Part shown: positions 1-6,783 of the stretch, in pieces | How the letters are laid out: the number at the start of each line of letters is the position of its first letter | Numbering within the stretch: position 1 is the stretch's first letter | NCBI RefSeq assembly: GCF_937999985.1 | Contig: NZ_CALLDG010000161.1 | Coordinates: 1-8,609, forward strand | Direction of reading: 5' to 3' | Origin: an uncultured Corynebacterium sp. | GTDB taxonomy: Bacteria; Actinomycetota; Actinomycetes; Mycobacteriales; Mycobacteriaceae | DNA: 8,609 nt | Made by a program: the position numbers and the translations under genes | The notes under the pieces: model-generated | Told to the model about the DNA's origin: nothing | Databases searched by the model: none | Seen by the model: the letters and a program-made list of their open reading frames with translations, nothing else

Positions 1-1
1 C

Positions 2-544
2 GACGAGCTGGTGTGGGCCGGCGGCGACGGACCGAAGTGGGCAGCGGGCGGTAGCTACATGGCCGTGCGGCTGATCGTGATGCTGACGGAGTTCTGGGAT
101 CGCATCTCTATCGCGGAGCAGGAGCAGATCTTTGGCCGCGAACGCTTCAGCGGCGGGCCGCTTTCCGGCGGTGACGAGTGGGAGGAGCCGGACTATCTGG
201 ATGACCCCACAGGGGATGTGATTCCGGTGGATGCGCACATCCGCTTGGCGAACCCGCGGACCGAGGAGACGGCGAACCAGTTGATGCTGCGGCGTGCCTA
301 TAACTACGACAATGGTGTGCTGGACAACGGCACCCTGGACGTGGGTTTGGTCTTTGTGTGCTTCCAGCAGGATCTGCAGCGGCAGTTTATTACCGTGCAG
401 AAGCGGCTAGAGGGCGAACCGCTGGCTGACTACATCAGGCCGTACGGCGGTGGGTATTTCTACGTATTTCCCGGAGTGTCCGGGAAAGATGACTTTCTGG
501 GTAAGGGACTTTTCGTTCCCCCATACGTGGGTAAATCAAAGTGA
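2..544 (+). CDS. efeB: DyP-type heme peroxidase / deferrochelatase (EfeB class), C-terminal part
   Basis: The reading frame is open from the left edge (codons from position 2), so the N-terminal part lies outside the window; about 180 codons are present, against roughly 400-430 for a full EfeB. What is seen: a GGSY-AVR segment, then W-R-I-S...EQE-IFGR with SGGPLSG, then DAHIRLANPR and LRRAYNY. The His of DAHIR (codon 236-238) fits the proximal heme ligand, and an Arg exactly 18 residues later (codon 290-292) fits the distal catalytic Arg of DyP peroxidases. EfeB proteins are exported by the Tat system and act in ferrous iron uptake (EfeUOB) or as dye-decolorising peroxidases; the Tat signal would be in the missing part. 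No efeU or efeO is visible. Family assignment is firm; the EfeB subclass rests on the C-terminal motifs only. Confidence 0.9.
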   Translation, partial: DELVWAGGDGPKWAAGGSYMAVRLIVMLTEFWDRISIAEQEQIFGRERFSGGPLSGGDEWEEPDYLDDPTGDVIPVDAHIRLANPRTEETANQLMLRRAYNYDNGVLDNGTLDVGLVFVCFQQDLQRQFITVQKRLEGEPLADYIRPYGGGYFYVFPGVSGKDDFLGKGLFVPPYVGKSK

Positions 545-591
545 CTGGTGTGAAAAGTTGCGTATGTCTGCAACCTCGCGCTGACCAGTCA
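542..591 (+). terminator. Nested inverted repeat at the end of efeB, possible U-tract-less terminator
   Basis: Perfect 8-bp arms TGACTGGT (542-549) and ACCAGTCA (584-591) enclose an inner hairpin GTTGC (557-561) / GCAAC (570-574). The left arm includes the efeB stop codon. No T-run follows, so an intrinsic terminator is uncertain. It could also act in mRNA 3'-end stability or as a protein-binding site. Confidence 0.4.
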
Positions 592-702
592 GTTTAGAGA
601 ATCTACTTGGAAAAATCGTCTGAGCAGGGGTTTTTGTAATTTCTAGCACTGAAAAATCCCAGGGCGAAAGCTACTTTAAAAGTGTCCGACGTTTCACCCA
701 GA

Positions 703-719
703 AGCCAAACGGTTTGGCT
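703..719 (+). repeat. 17-bp palindrome (operator-like) in the surface protein leader
   Basis: AGCCAAAC and GTTTGGCT are perfect inverted arms around a single central G, ending 25 nt before the ATG at 745. The one-base centre is more typical of a dimeric repressor operator than of an RNA hairpin loop, although a shorter-stem hairpin could form in the mRNA. I do not recognise the motif as that of a named corynebacterial regulator. Confidence 0.6.
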
Positions 720-733
720 ACACACGAAAACAC

Positions 734-738
734 AGGAG
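734..738 (+). promoter_or_regulatory. Ribosome binding site deciding the start at 745
   Basis: AGGAG lies 6 nt before ATG 745. It selects this start over the upstream in-frame GTG at 682, which would put 21 non-signal-like residues in front of a standard signal peptide. Confidence 0.8.
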
Positions 739-744
739 AAAGAC

Positions 745-1425
745 ATGAAGCTGTCCAAGAAGATCACCGCTACCGCCGCTGCTACCGCTCTGGCTTCCGC
801 AGCCCTGCTGACCCCGGTTGCTAACGCTCAGGAAGGCGAGGGTACCGCTCCGGCTGCAGAGAACGAGAACCCCCAGCCGGAAGACAACGGCGCTGGCGAA
901 GAGCAGCCGGGCGAAGGCAAGGGCGACGAGAACGGCAACGAAGACGACCAGACCGGTGACGACAGCACCGAGGACGAGCCGGCCGGCTCCTCCAACATGA
1001 GCAAGGAAGACAAGATCGCTGCCGGCATCGGTGGCACCATCGTTGGCCTGGGCGTTCTGGGTGCAATCCTGGGCAACGCCGGCGACAAGGGCGAGGACAA
1101 GGCCGACGACGAGGCTGAGGCTCCCAAGGACGGCGAGAAGGAAGAAGCTCCGGCTGAGGGCGAGGGCAAGCCGGAGGCTCCGGCTGAGGGCGAAGAGGCA
1201 CCGGCCAAGGAGGACATCGAGGCTCCGGCAGCTGAGGCTCCAGCCGAGGGCGAGGCTGAGGCACCGGTCGCAGAGGCTCCGGCTGCAGACGCTGAGGCAC
1301 CTGCAGAGCGCAACGTTCAGCTGGCTAACACCGGCGTTAAGCCGGAGATCTCCATCCTGGCTGGTCTGGCCCTGATCTCCATGGTCGCTGGCGCTTGGAT
1401 GATGTTCGCTCGCCGCCAGGCATAA
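745..1425 (+). CDS. Secreted acidic LAxTG (sortase-anchored) surface protein, unknown function
   Basis: 226 residues. Residues 1-28 form a clear Sec signal peptide: a Lys-rich N-terminus, an Ala/Leu core and the ANA cleavage motif before Gln29. Residues 29-90 are rich in Glu, Asp, Gly, Pro and Asn. Residues 91-112 are a hydrophobic, glycine-spaced segment with GxxxG steps (Gly97/101 and 106/110), a glycine zipper. Residues 113-190 are low-complexity Glu/Ala/Pro built from loose copies of EAPAEGE. The C-terminus is a sorting signal: LANTG (193-197), a hydrophobic helix (about 201-221) and the tail RRQA. Class E sortases of high-GC Gram-positives use LAxTG, so the mature protein is probably wall-linked. 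The acidic Pro-rich part may be a wall-spanning stalk. There is no enzymatic motif and no recognised family. The gene appears monocistronic, with its own leader and a downstream terminator. Confidence 0.85.
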   Translation: MKLSKKITATAAATALASAALLTPVANAQEGEGTAPAAENENPQPEDNGAGEEQPGEGKGDENGNEDDQTGDDSTEDEPAGSSNMSKEDKIAAGIGGTIVGLGVLGAILGNAGDKGEDKADDEAEAPKDGEKEEAPAEGEGKPEAPAEGEEAPAKEDIEAPAAEAPAEGEAEAPVAEAPAADAEAPAERNVQLANTGVKPEISILAGLALISMVAGAWMMFARRQA

Positions 1426-1453
1426 CTCACGCTTCCACAGCGTAATCACGCAA

Positions 1454-1470
1454 AAGGCGGTCCACGCCTT
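1454..1470 (-). terminator. Minus-strand terminator of the hydrolase transcript
   Basis: The perfect 6-bp stem AAGGCG / CGCCTT has a 5-nt loop. Read on the minus strand it ends in CGCCTTTT, a short U-tract, so it best fits termination of the leftward transcript from the hydrolase and ssu genes. Confidence 0.5.
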
Positions 1471-1484
1471 CCGCTTAACCCACT

Positions 1485-1526
1485 AACCCGCGGCTCCTTC
1501 TCACTTTGGAAGGTCCGCGGGTTTCT
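1485..1526 (+). terminator. Intrinsic terminator of the surface protein gene (possibly bidirectional)
   Basis: The perfect 9-bp stem AACCCGCGG (1485-1493) / CCGCGGGTT (1515-1523) has an inner CCTT/AAGG pairing and is followed by TTTCTTC on the plus strand. It lies 60 nt after the stop at 1425, between convergent genes. From its end to the hydrolase stop at 1615 I see nothing else. Confidence 0.8.
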
Positions 1527-1614
1527 TCATGCGTTCCCACGCGCCAGGCTCTGAGCACGCTCCAGACTTTCTCAGAGCCGCCTATGAGCGCGGGGCCGAG
1601 CGCCGAGAGCGCCG

Positions 1615-2616
1615 CTAGTCGGCCATCTCCCGCCAGAACTCCTCCAGCCGATCGGAAACCAGCTCCGGCTCCCGCGCCCAACGGTTGTGCCCCAGCTGCG
1701 AATCAAGCTCCTCTACCTGCACCACGTCAGCGGGTAACTCCGACCCCAGGTTCTCCGCGGAAGCGATCGGGCAGTCCTCGTCGTTCGCGCAGCGCGTCAG
1801 CAGAACCGGGGTGCGCACGGACTTCTTCGCCTCTTCGTAGTCCATGTCCTGGTCCGCCAGCTTGTGCAGGCGGTTTGTTTGCCCATAACGGAACCACTCA
1901 CGCAGCTGCGTGCCCGATTGGCGCCCGTAACCCGCCAGATCCAGCACGCCCGCGGGCTGGTATCCGAACAGCAGGATATTCAGCATGATCTGGTACGTCC
2001 CGAAGCGCAGGCGCCTACGCTGCTTACCCTCAAACCCTTTGTAATAAGGGGTGCCGGAACCCACGCCCATCATCCCGCGAATGCCCAGCTCTCCAGCCTC
2101 GGGCCGCGCAAGGAAGAGCGCACCGATCTGTCCGCCCATCGAATGGCAAAGCATTAACGTGGGGTGATCTTTATTGACGCCCAGCGCCTCCTTCGCAGCC
2201 CGGATCGTTCGCGGATAATCCTGAGAGGCCAGCTGGTGGTAACCCCACTGGTGCTTGCGGGTGGCTACGGCCGTGGAGCTACCCTGGCCTCGCAGCTCGC
2301 CGGTAACCACCGGGTATCCGCGGTCGGCCAGCTCCCAGGCGATCGGATCGTAGTAGCGAGCGCCCATTCCGAAGCCCGGCCAGACCACGATCAGGGGGCG
2401 CGCACGATCCCACGCGGCATCCGCTGGGCTGTTTGCTGGGTTCGCGGTACTGCCGGAGGCGGTGGCGTCCGTACCTTCCTCCCCCACTTTCGCCGTGCCG
2501 GGCAGGAACAGGCGAACCTGCGACGTGGTGCCGTCGGCCATCTCAACCGGCAGCAGGGTCGGCTCCCGGCGCGGCTGCGTACGAGTGGTTTTCGCTTGGT
2601 GTTTCGAATCGCTCAC
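1615..2616 (-). CDS. Alpha/beta-fold hydrolase (COG4757 / serine aminopeptidase S33-like)
   Basis: 333 residues from a GTG start. The hydrolase fold begins at about residue 72 with PLIVVWPGFGMGARYY, then ELRGQGSS. The nucleophile elbow is CHSMGG with Ser159; the likely acid is Asp279 or Asp281 in CANDEDCP, and the likely base is His310 in LGHNRW. All three catalytic positions are therefore present. There is no signal peptide, so it is cytoplasmic. The substrate cannot be read from the sequence; relatives are often annotated only as predicted hydrolases. The gene starts 41 nt after ssuB on the same strand and may be the last gene of the sulfonate operon. The start is uncertain: GTG 2616 has no clear Shine-Dalgarno, though a TTTAAT at 2630-2625 would allow a near-leaderless transcript. 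ATG at 2541 (residue 26) is an alternative that keeps the whole fold. Confidence 0.85.
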   Translation of the reverse strand: MSDSKHQAKTTRTQPRREPTLLPVEMADGTTSQVRLFLPGTAKVGEEGTDATASGSTANPANSPADAAWDRARPLIVVWPGFGMGARYYDPIAWELADRGYPVVTGELRGQGSSTAVATRKHQWGYHQLASQDYPRTIRAAKEALGVNKDHPTLMLCHSMGGQIGALFLARPEAGELGIRGMMGVGSGTPYYKGFEGKQRRRLRFGTYQIMLNILLFGYQPAGVLDLAGYGRQSGTQLREWFRYGQTNRLHKLADQDMDYEEAKKSVRTPVLLTRCANDEDCPIASAENLGSELPADVVQVEELDSQLGHNRWAREPELVSDRLEEFWREMAD

Positions 2617-2657
2617 AACACTCGATTAAACAACAAAAAAGCGCACGTCGGGGCGAT

Positions 2658-3515
2658 TTACACGATGGCGGGTTCGCGCGCACCATTCCGGTGGGCGGCC
2701 GTGATTGCTTCGCTGAGGTGGCGCCTTAACTTCACGAACTGAGGGTCCGCCGTAAGGTCGCGCAAACGCGCCTGCAATGCATCGCGACTCGGTACTTCCT
2801 CACCCGGTACGCCCGCCTGCCCGGAGCTCGCACGCACGGCCTCCGGGACGGCTACGTCGTCGATAATGCGACCTGGGTTCGGTGCCATAACGACGACCCG
2901 GTGACCCAGCAGGATGGCCTCTTCCACTGAATGAGTGACGAAGATGATCGTGGGCTGGTAGCGATGCCAAATCCGCAGCAGCTCAGCCTGCAGCTGCTCG
3001 CGGGTAAAGGGGTCCACAGCGCTAAAAGGCTCATCCATCAGCACCGTTTCCGGGCTAGCGGCCAGCACGCGGGCAATCTGGGCGCGCTGTTGCATGCCTC
3101 CGGATAGCTCATGCGGGAAGCGCTCCTTCGCGGCGTTGAGGCCCACTAGATCCACCAGCGCGTCGCCCTCCTTGCGCTCGACAGTCGAGCCCGTGAATGT
3201 GCTGCCCAGCCGCACGTTATCCCGCACATTCAGCCACGGGTACAGATTGGGCTGCTGGAACACCACGCCGCGATCCACGCCCGGACCGGTGACGGTGTGT
3301 AGTTCGGACTCATTGGCCCCGGCGCGGACCTCACCACCGGTGGGTGGGAAGAATCCGCCGACGATCTTTAAGAACGTTGACTTTCCGCAGCCCGATGGGC
3401 CTACGAGGCAAACAATCTGCCCGCTGGGGATCGTGAGGTCTACTTCGCGCAGCGCCTCAATGCGCTGGCCGGTATCTGTCGTAAATACGTGGTGTACGCC
3501 CCTAATTTGCAGCAT
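2658..3515 (-). CDS. ssuB: Sulfonate/taurine ABC transporter ATP-binding protein
   Basis: 285 residues, normal for the SsuB/TauB/NrtD group. The motifs are all intact and in order: Walker A GPSGCGKST (39-47), Q-loop Gln88 in VVFQQPNLYPW, signature LSGGMQQR (137-144), Walker B TVLMDEP (157-163), D-loop SAVD (165-168) and H-loop His195 in FVTHS. The FQQPNLYPWLNV stretch after Walker A is typical of nitrate/sulfonate/taurine importers. It would form the cytoplasmic ATPase dimer that powers SsuC. ATG 3515 is chosen because GGAGG lies 5 nt upstream (3525-3521) and the protein then begins with the usual strand of this family; the frame stays open further upstream only because it runs inside ssuA. 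The start overlaps the end of ssuA by 14 nt, indicating translational coupling. Whether taurine or other sulfonates are carried is not resolved. Confidence 0.92.
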   Translation of the reverse strand: MLQIRGVHHVFTTDTGQRIEALREVDLTIPSGQIVCLVGPSGCGKSTFLKIVGGFFPPTGGEVRAGANESELHTVTGPGVDRGVVFQQPNLYPWLNVRDNVRLGSTFTGSTVERKEGDALVDLVGLNAAKERFPHELSGGMQQRAQIARVLAASPETVLMDEPFSAVDPFTREQLQAELLRIWHRYQPTIIFVTHSVEEAILLGHRVVVMAPNPGRIIDDVAVPEAVRASSGQAGVPGEEVPSRDALQARLRDLTADPQFVKLRRHLSEAITAAHRNGAREPAIV

Positions 3516-4668
3516 GGTTGCCTCCGTTCTGCTCCGATTTATCGTTTTTTTGGTCGTGCTTTTGGTTCGATTTCGTTCCGGCCTGGGTGTTAGGTTTCTG
3601 ACCGACCTCAGTGCTGTGCGTGGCCTCGTGGTAGTGCTCCGCCGGCGCGGCCTCCGGAATGTCACCCTGATCCACCAGGAAGTCGGCTGTTTTGCGTAGC
3701 ACTCCGGCGACCGTATCCAGGTACTCGGCCTGTTGGTCGCCCTTGACAAAGGTCACGCCCTTCAGCTGGCTCTTCGTATCCTCCAGATCCATGCCTGCTG
3801 CACTAGCGTTGATCTCTGCGTACTGCTCCGGGTTTTCCTCGCCGTAGCGGACGATGTAATCCATAAGATCCAGCCATGTCTGCAGCACTGCATTGTTGTC
3901 CTGCGTCCATCCGCGGGAGGCGAGGGTGACGTTGAACGTCGGGTCTCCCAGATCCGCCACATCCTGCGACGTCACCAAGACGTGCCCAGACTTCTTCACC
4001 TCCGACAGGGTCGGGTCCCACACGTAAGTCGCCTCGATCTCGTTGGAGTTCCACGCGGCCGGCAGTTTATCCGGGGAGATGTTCGTAATCTCTACGTCCT
4101 TTTTCGGGTCCAGGCCGGCCGCGATCAGCGCCTTCAGCAGGCTGTAGTGCGCAGTCGAGGAGTACGGCACGGCGATCTTCTTACCCTTGAGCTCCTTGAC
4201 CGTCTTGGCGTGCTTGGCCACCAGCGCCTCGGATTCTCCAAGCCGCGAGTTCACCCACGGCACTACGACGTCCAGGTTCATCGGCGCGGAGAGCGCCTTC
4301 GTCGTCGGCGTGGAGCCCAGCCCAGCCAGGTCCACCGAGTCGGAGGCGAAGCCCTGGACGATGTCTTGTCCTGTCGGGAATCGTGTCCAGTCCACCTTCA
4401 CGTTGGGCAGGCACGATTCGGCCAAACCCTGGTCGAAGGCGTAAAGATCCGGGCCGGGGCTACCGAGGTACCCGATGCGCACGCTGCCGCTCGTCTCGTT
4501 GACCTCGATGGGGCATTCGGCGTTCTGCGCGTCCTCGCGTTCTTTCGCCGGTGTGCCGACGCACGCCGTGAGGCTGCTCGCTAACCCGATCGCCGCCAGG
4601 GCGCCCACGGTTTTTTGGTAGTGACGCCGCAGGGGCGCACCGGTCTTCGTAGTTGATTTAGCCATCAC
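3502..4668 (-). CDS. ssuA: Sulfonate/taurine ABC transporter substrate-binding lipoprotein
   Basis: 388 residues. A basic N-terminus, a hydrophobic stretch and the lipobox LTAC (Cys36) show a lipoprotein anchored outside the membrane. The body follows the TauA/SsuA type II binding fold: VRIGYLGSPGP near 63-73, the GSTPT region near 119-123, then KGKKIAVPYSSTAHY (161-175), GLDPKKDVEI and EATYVWDPT (212-220). The last 45-50 residues, after the usual family end near 340, form a hydrophilic His/Asn/Gln/Lys-rich tail not expected in this family. Two further Cys (52 and 86) could form a disulfide. The sequence GTGATG gives two starts: GTG 4668 (8 nt after GGAGG, 4-nt overlap with ssuC) or ATG 4665 (1-nt overlap). 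Context with ssuD makes sulfonates the likely ligand; taurine is an alternative. Confidence 0.9.
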   Translation of the reverse strand: MMAKSTTKTGAPLRRHYQKTVGALAAIGLASSLTACVGTPAKEREDAQNAECPIEVNETSGSVRIGYLGSPGPDLYAFDQGLAESCLPNVKVDWTRFPTGQDIVQGFASDSVDLAGLGSTPTTKALSAPMNLDVVVPWVNSRLGESEALVAKHAKTVKELKGKKIAVPYSSTAHYSLLKALIAAGLDPKKDVEITNISPDKLPAAWNSNEIEATYVWDPTLSEVKKSGHVLVTSQDVADLGDPTFNVTLASRGWTQDNNAVLQTWLDLMDYIVRYGEENPEQYAEINASAAGMDLEDTKSQLKGVTFVKGDQQAEYLDTVAGVLRKTADFLVDQGDIPEAAPAEHYHEATHSTEVGQKPNTQAGTKSNQKHDQKNDKSEQNGGNHAAN

Positions 4669-5618
4669 TGCTTCCCCCTCCAGGGTGCAAAACGGCGCTC
4701 CACCTGCACCAATGCTTGGTCAAAAATGAGCGCTGTGATGCCGATGACGATGATGGAGGCGATCGTCAGCGCGGTATTGAGTTGAGTACCGGAAATATAG
4801 GCCAACCCACCGATGCCGGGGATTCCGTCGTTCATCTCGGCCGCGACGATAGCGGACCAGGCTAGGCCCGCGCCGAGGCGAATGCCGTTGATGATCTCTG
4901 GCAGGGCTCCGGGGATGATCACCCGCCGAAGTACCTGGGAGCGCCGCGCGCCGAGGGTGCGAGCTGCGAGGATCCAGTCCCTTCTAATGCCGGTCACGCC
5001 GGTGATCGTGGCTACCGTCACGGTGGGGAACACAGCGAGGAACAGCAGCACGACCTTGGATACGTCGCCGATACCGAACCACACGATCAGCAGGCCGATA
5101 TACCCCAGCGGCGGCAGAGCACGCAGGAAGGACAGGTAGGGCTCAACGATGGCCCGAACGGTACGCGAGGAGCCAAGTAGCCATCCCAGCAGCACGCCGA
5201 CGATGGTGCCGGCGATGAGGCCAACTGCGATGCGCTCGATGGTGGCTAACAGGTGCTGCCACAGGAAGTATCCCTCCACGCCACACTCCGTGCGGGCGCT
5301 AGAGGCCGAGGCAGGGTGGCAGGTGTTGGTGCTCCACAGCTCGTGGAGCACCGCCCCAGGGGATGGGAGAACGACGGGGTTGATGCTGGTCACTGTGGTG
5401 ACCAGCCACCACAAGGCGATCAGCCCGGCGAGGCTGCCCACCTGGATCAATCGTCTTTTGGCTTTCCTTGAGCCCTTAGATTTTGCCGGCTCGGTTGTTA
5501 CCCGATGCGGCTTTGGCGTTTCGGTGTTTACTGATTCCGCCTTCTGCGAGTGTGCCGGCTGGCTTTCTTCTGCCTTCACTTTTCTGGGGCTTTTCTTAAA
5601 GTCGAGGATGGAAGTCAT
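4665..5618 (-). CDS. ssuC: Sulfonate/taurine ABC transporter permease
   Basis: 317 residues, longer than typical SsuC/TauC (about 260-275) because of a charged cytoplasmic N-terminal extension of about 55 residues. The first membrane helix is at about 58-76, followed by the LPSPGAV motif shared by SsuC/TauC/NrtB. The BPD_transp_1 core then runs from about 120 to 305, with the EAA loop AARTLGARRSQVLRRVIIPG (218-237), which docks on SsuB. The external loop after helix 1 holds a short insert with Cys100 and Cys112. ATG 5618 shares its A with the ssuD stop (TAATG), and AGGAAGGA lies 8 nt upstream (5634-5627), so translation is coupled to ssuD. TauC is the main alternative name. Confidence 0.92.
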   Translation of the reverse strand: MTSILDFKKSPRKVKAEESQPAHSQKAESVNTETPKPHRVTTEPAKSKGSRKAKRRLIQVGSLAGLIALWWLVTTVTSINPVVLPSPGAVLHELWSTNTCHPASASSARTECGVEGYFLWQHLLATIERIAVGLIAGTIVGVLLGWLLGSSRTVRAIVEPYLSFLRALPPLGYIGLLIVWFGIGDVSKVVLLFLAVFPTVTVATITGVTGIRRDWILAARTLGARRSQVLRRVIIPGALPEIINGIRLGAGLAWSAIVAAEMNDGIPGIGGLAYISGTQLNTALTIASIIVIGITALIFDQALVQVERRFAPWRGKQ

Positions 5619-6778
5619 TAGCGCGATCCTTCCTCGTCGCCCGGTGCGGGATGATTCGTCACCGTGTAACCGAGTTCCTGCAGCCGGGGCACCACGCCTT
5701 CGCCAACGGTCCAGGTCTCTTCCAGGTGCGGGTATGCCGAAAGAATTACATGCTTAATGCCCGCCTGCCGGTACTCCGCTAAGCGCTGTGCTACTTCCTC
5801 ATGGCTTCCGACCAGTGCGGTTCCCGCCCCGCCACGGACAAGTCCGATACCTGCCCATAGATTTGGGGCGACTTCCAACGTGTGGGCGTCAGTACCAGAA
5901 ACAAAATCCTGACCCCGACCGTGCAGTTCGCTTTGGCGCCGCTGCCCCTCTGACTGCGAACGCGCCAGACCTTGCTGAATCTTCCGAACCTCATCGGGAT
6001 CCAGGCTGTCAAGGAGGCGCTGCGCTTCCTGCCACGCTTGTTCGGAGGTGTCGCGGGAAATGATGTGCAGGCGAATACCGAACTCAACCTCACGCCCGGC
6101 GGTTGCGGCGGATTCTCGTACGCGATCGAGCTTCTCGGCGACCTTGTCCGGGGTTTCTCCCCAGGTCAGGTACACATCCGCCTGACGTCCGGCAACCTCG
6201 ATGCCCGCCGGCGAGGATCCGCCGAAGAAGATTGGTGGCACAATCTCGGGACGCTTGGCTAGCACGGCGTTTTCTACGGATTCGTAGGTCCCTTCCCGGG
6301 TAATCGGCTCGGTGCTGGTCCACAGGTCACGGGCTAGGGTCAGGGCCTCGTCAGCGCGGGCATAGCGTTGTTCCTTGGTGGCGTAGTCGCCCAGCGCGCG
6401 CTGTTCTGCATCTTCCCCGCCGACAACCACGTTCAGTAGCACGCGCCCGTCCGATAGGTCCTGCAGCGTCTGTGCCTGTTGCGCGAGAACTGGGGTGCTG
6501 ACCAGACCGGGGCGCAGGGCAATCAGGAACTTGATTCTTTTTGTGCGGGCCAGCAGTGCCGCATCGGTGACCCAAGCATCGCCGCACCACTGACCGGTAG
6601 GAGTCAATAACGATTCGAAGCCATTAGCTTCGGCAGCCTGCGCGATCTGCGTGAGGTAGTCGAGGGTCGGTTCGCGGTTGCCACGATAGAAGCCACTACC
6701 GTGACCTCCTCCGATGATCTGGCGGGAGTCGCCGTAGGTGGGTAAGAACCAATGCAATGTGATTTCTTTGTCGCTCAT
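5618..6778 (-). CDS. ssuD: FMNH2-dependent alkanesulfonate monooxygenase
   Basis: 386 residues, close to E. coli SsuD (381), and alignable with it along nearly the whole length as I recall that sequence. It uses FMNH2 and O2 to split an alkanesulfonate into sulfite and the aldehyde, supplying sulfur for cysteine. It is a bacterial-luciferase-like TIM barrel. Active-site counterparts are present: Cys65 in PTGQWCGDAW (E. coli Cys54), Arg236 and His238 in GIRLHII (Arg226/His228), Arg315 in GLVRGGAGTALVG (Arg297, mobile loop) and Tyr349 in SAYPHLEE (Tyr331). The start fits the family N-terminus (LHWFLPTYGD). No Shine-Dalgarno precedes it; instead a -10-like TACTCT ends 5 nt before the ATG, pointing to a leaderless mRNA. 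It is the first gene of the ssuDCAB operon. The flavin reductase it needs is not in the window. Confidence 0.95.
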   Translation of the reverse strand: MSDKEITLHWFLPTYGDSRQIIGGGHGSGFYRGNREPTLDYLTQIAQAAEANGFESLLTPTGQWCGDAWVTDAALLARTKRIKFLIALRPGLVSTPVLAQQAQTLQDLSDGRVLLNVVVGGEDAEQRALGDYATKEQRYARADEALTLARDLWTSTEPITREGTYESVENAVLAKRPEIVPPIFFGGSSPAGIEVAGRQADVYLTWGETPDKVAEKLDRVRESAATAGREVEFGIRLHIISRDTSEQAWQEAQRLLDSLDPDEVRKIQQGLARSQSEGQRRQSELHGRGQDFVSGTDAHTLEVAPNLWAGIGLVRGGAGTALVGSHEEVAQRLAEYRQAGIKHVILSAYPHLEETWTVGEGVVPRLQELGYTVTNHPAPGDEEGSR

Positions 6779-6783
6779 GTCAA

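Larger units (their letters stand above)
592..744 (+). promoter_or_regulatory. Leader and promoter region of the LAxTG surface protein
   Basis: This is the AT-richer gap between the efeB hairpin and the surface-protein gene. The best -10-like sequence is TACTTT (672-677), with no convincing -35, so the promoter call is weak. The region ends with a 17-bp palindrome (703-719) and a good ribosome binding site (734-738). No DtxR-like box was found, so there is no visible link to the iron-related gene upstream. Confidence 0.35.

Noticed and set aside
682..744. Upstream GTG start at 682 for the LAxTG protein
   Set aside because: It would add 21 residues before a textbook signal peptide and run through the palindrome; AGGAG at 734-738 supports ATG 745.
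592..744. DtxR (iron) box between efeB and the surface protein gene
   Set aside because: No stretch resembles the 19-bp DtxR palindrome; TTTAGAGAATCT is too distant.
718..1449. Long open frames on the minus strand and other frames opposite the LAxTG protein gene
   Set aside because: They come from the repetitive GAG/GCT/CCG codons of the real gene. The predicted proteins are Leu/Ser/Arg low-complexity with no ribosome binding site, while the plus-strand frame has a signal peptide, sorting signal and ribosome binding site.
2617..2657. GC-rich sequence followed by six T's (minus strand) between ssuB and the hydrolase, as an intrinsic terminator
   Set aside because: Only about 3 bp can pair before the T-run, too little for a stable stem.
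1864..2742. Plus-strand open frames across the hydrolase gene
   Set aside because: They are shadows of the minus-strand gene, which has an intact catalytic triad and fold; the plus-strand products are Arg/Pro-rich with no motif.
3516..3749. Longer form of SsuB starting at 3749
   Set aside because: The extra 78 residues are an Arg/Thr-rich out-of-frame reading of the ssuA 3' end. GGAGG before ATG 3515 and the family start point favour the short form.
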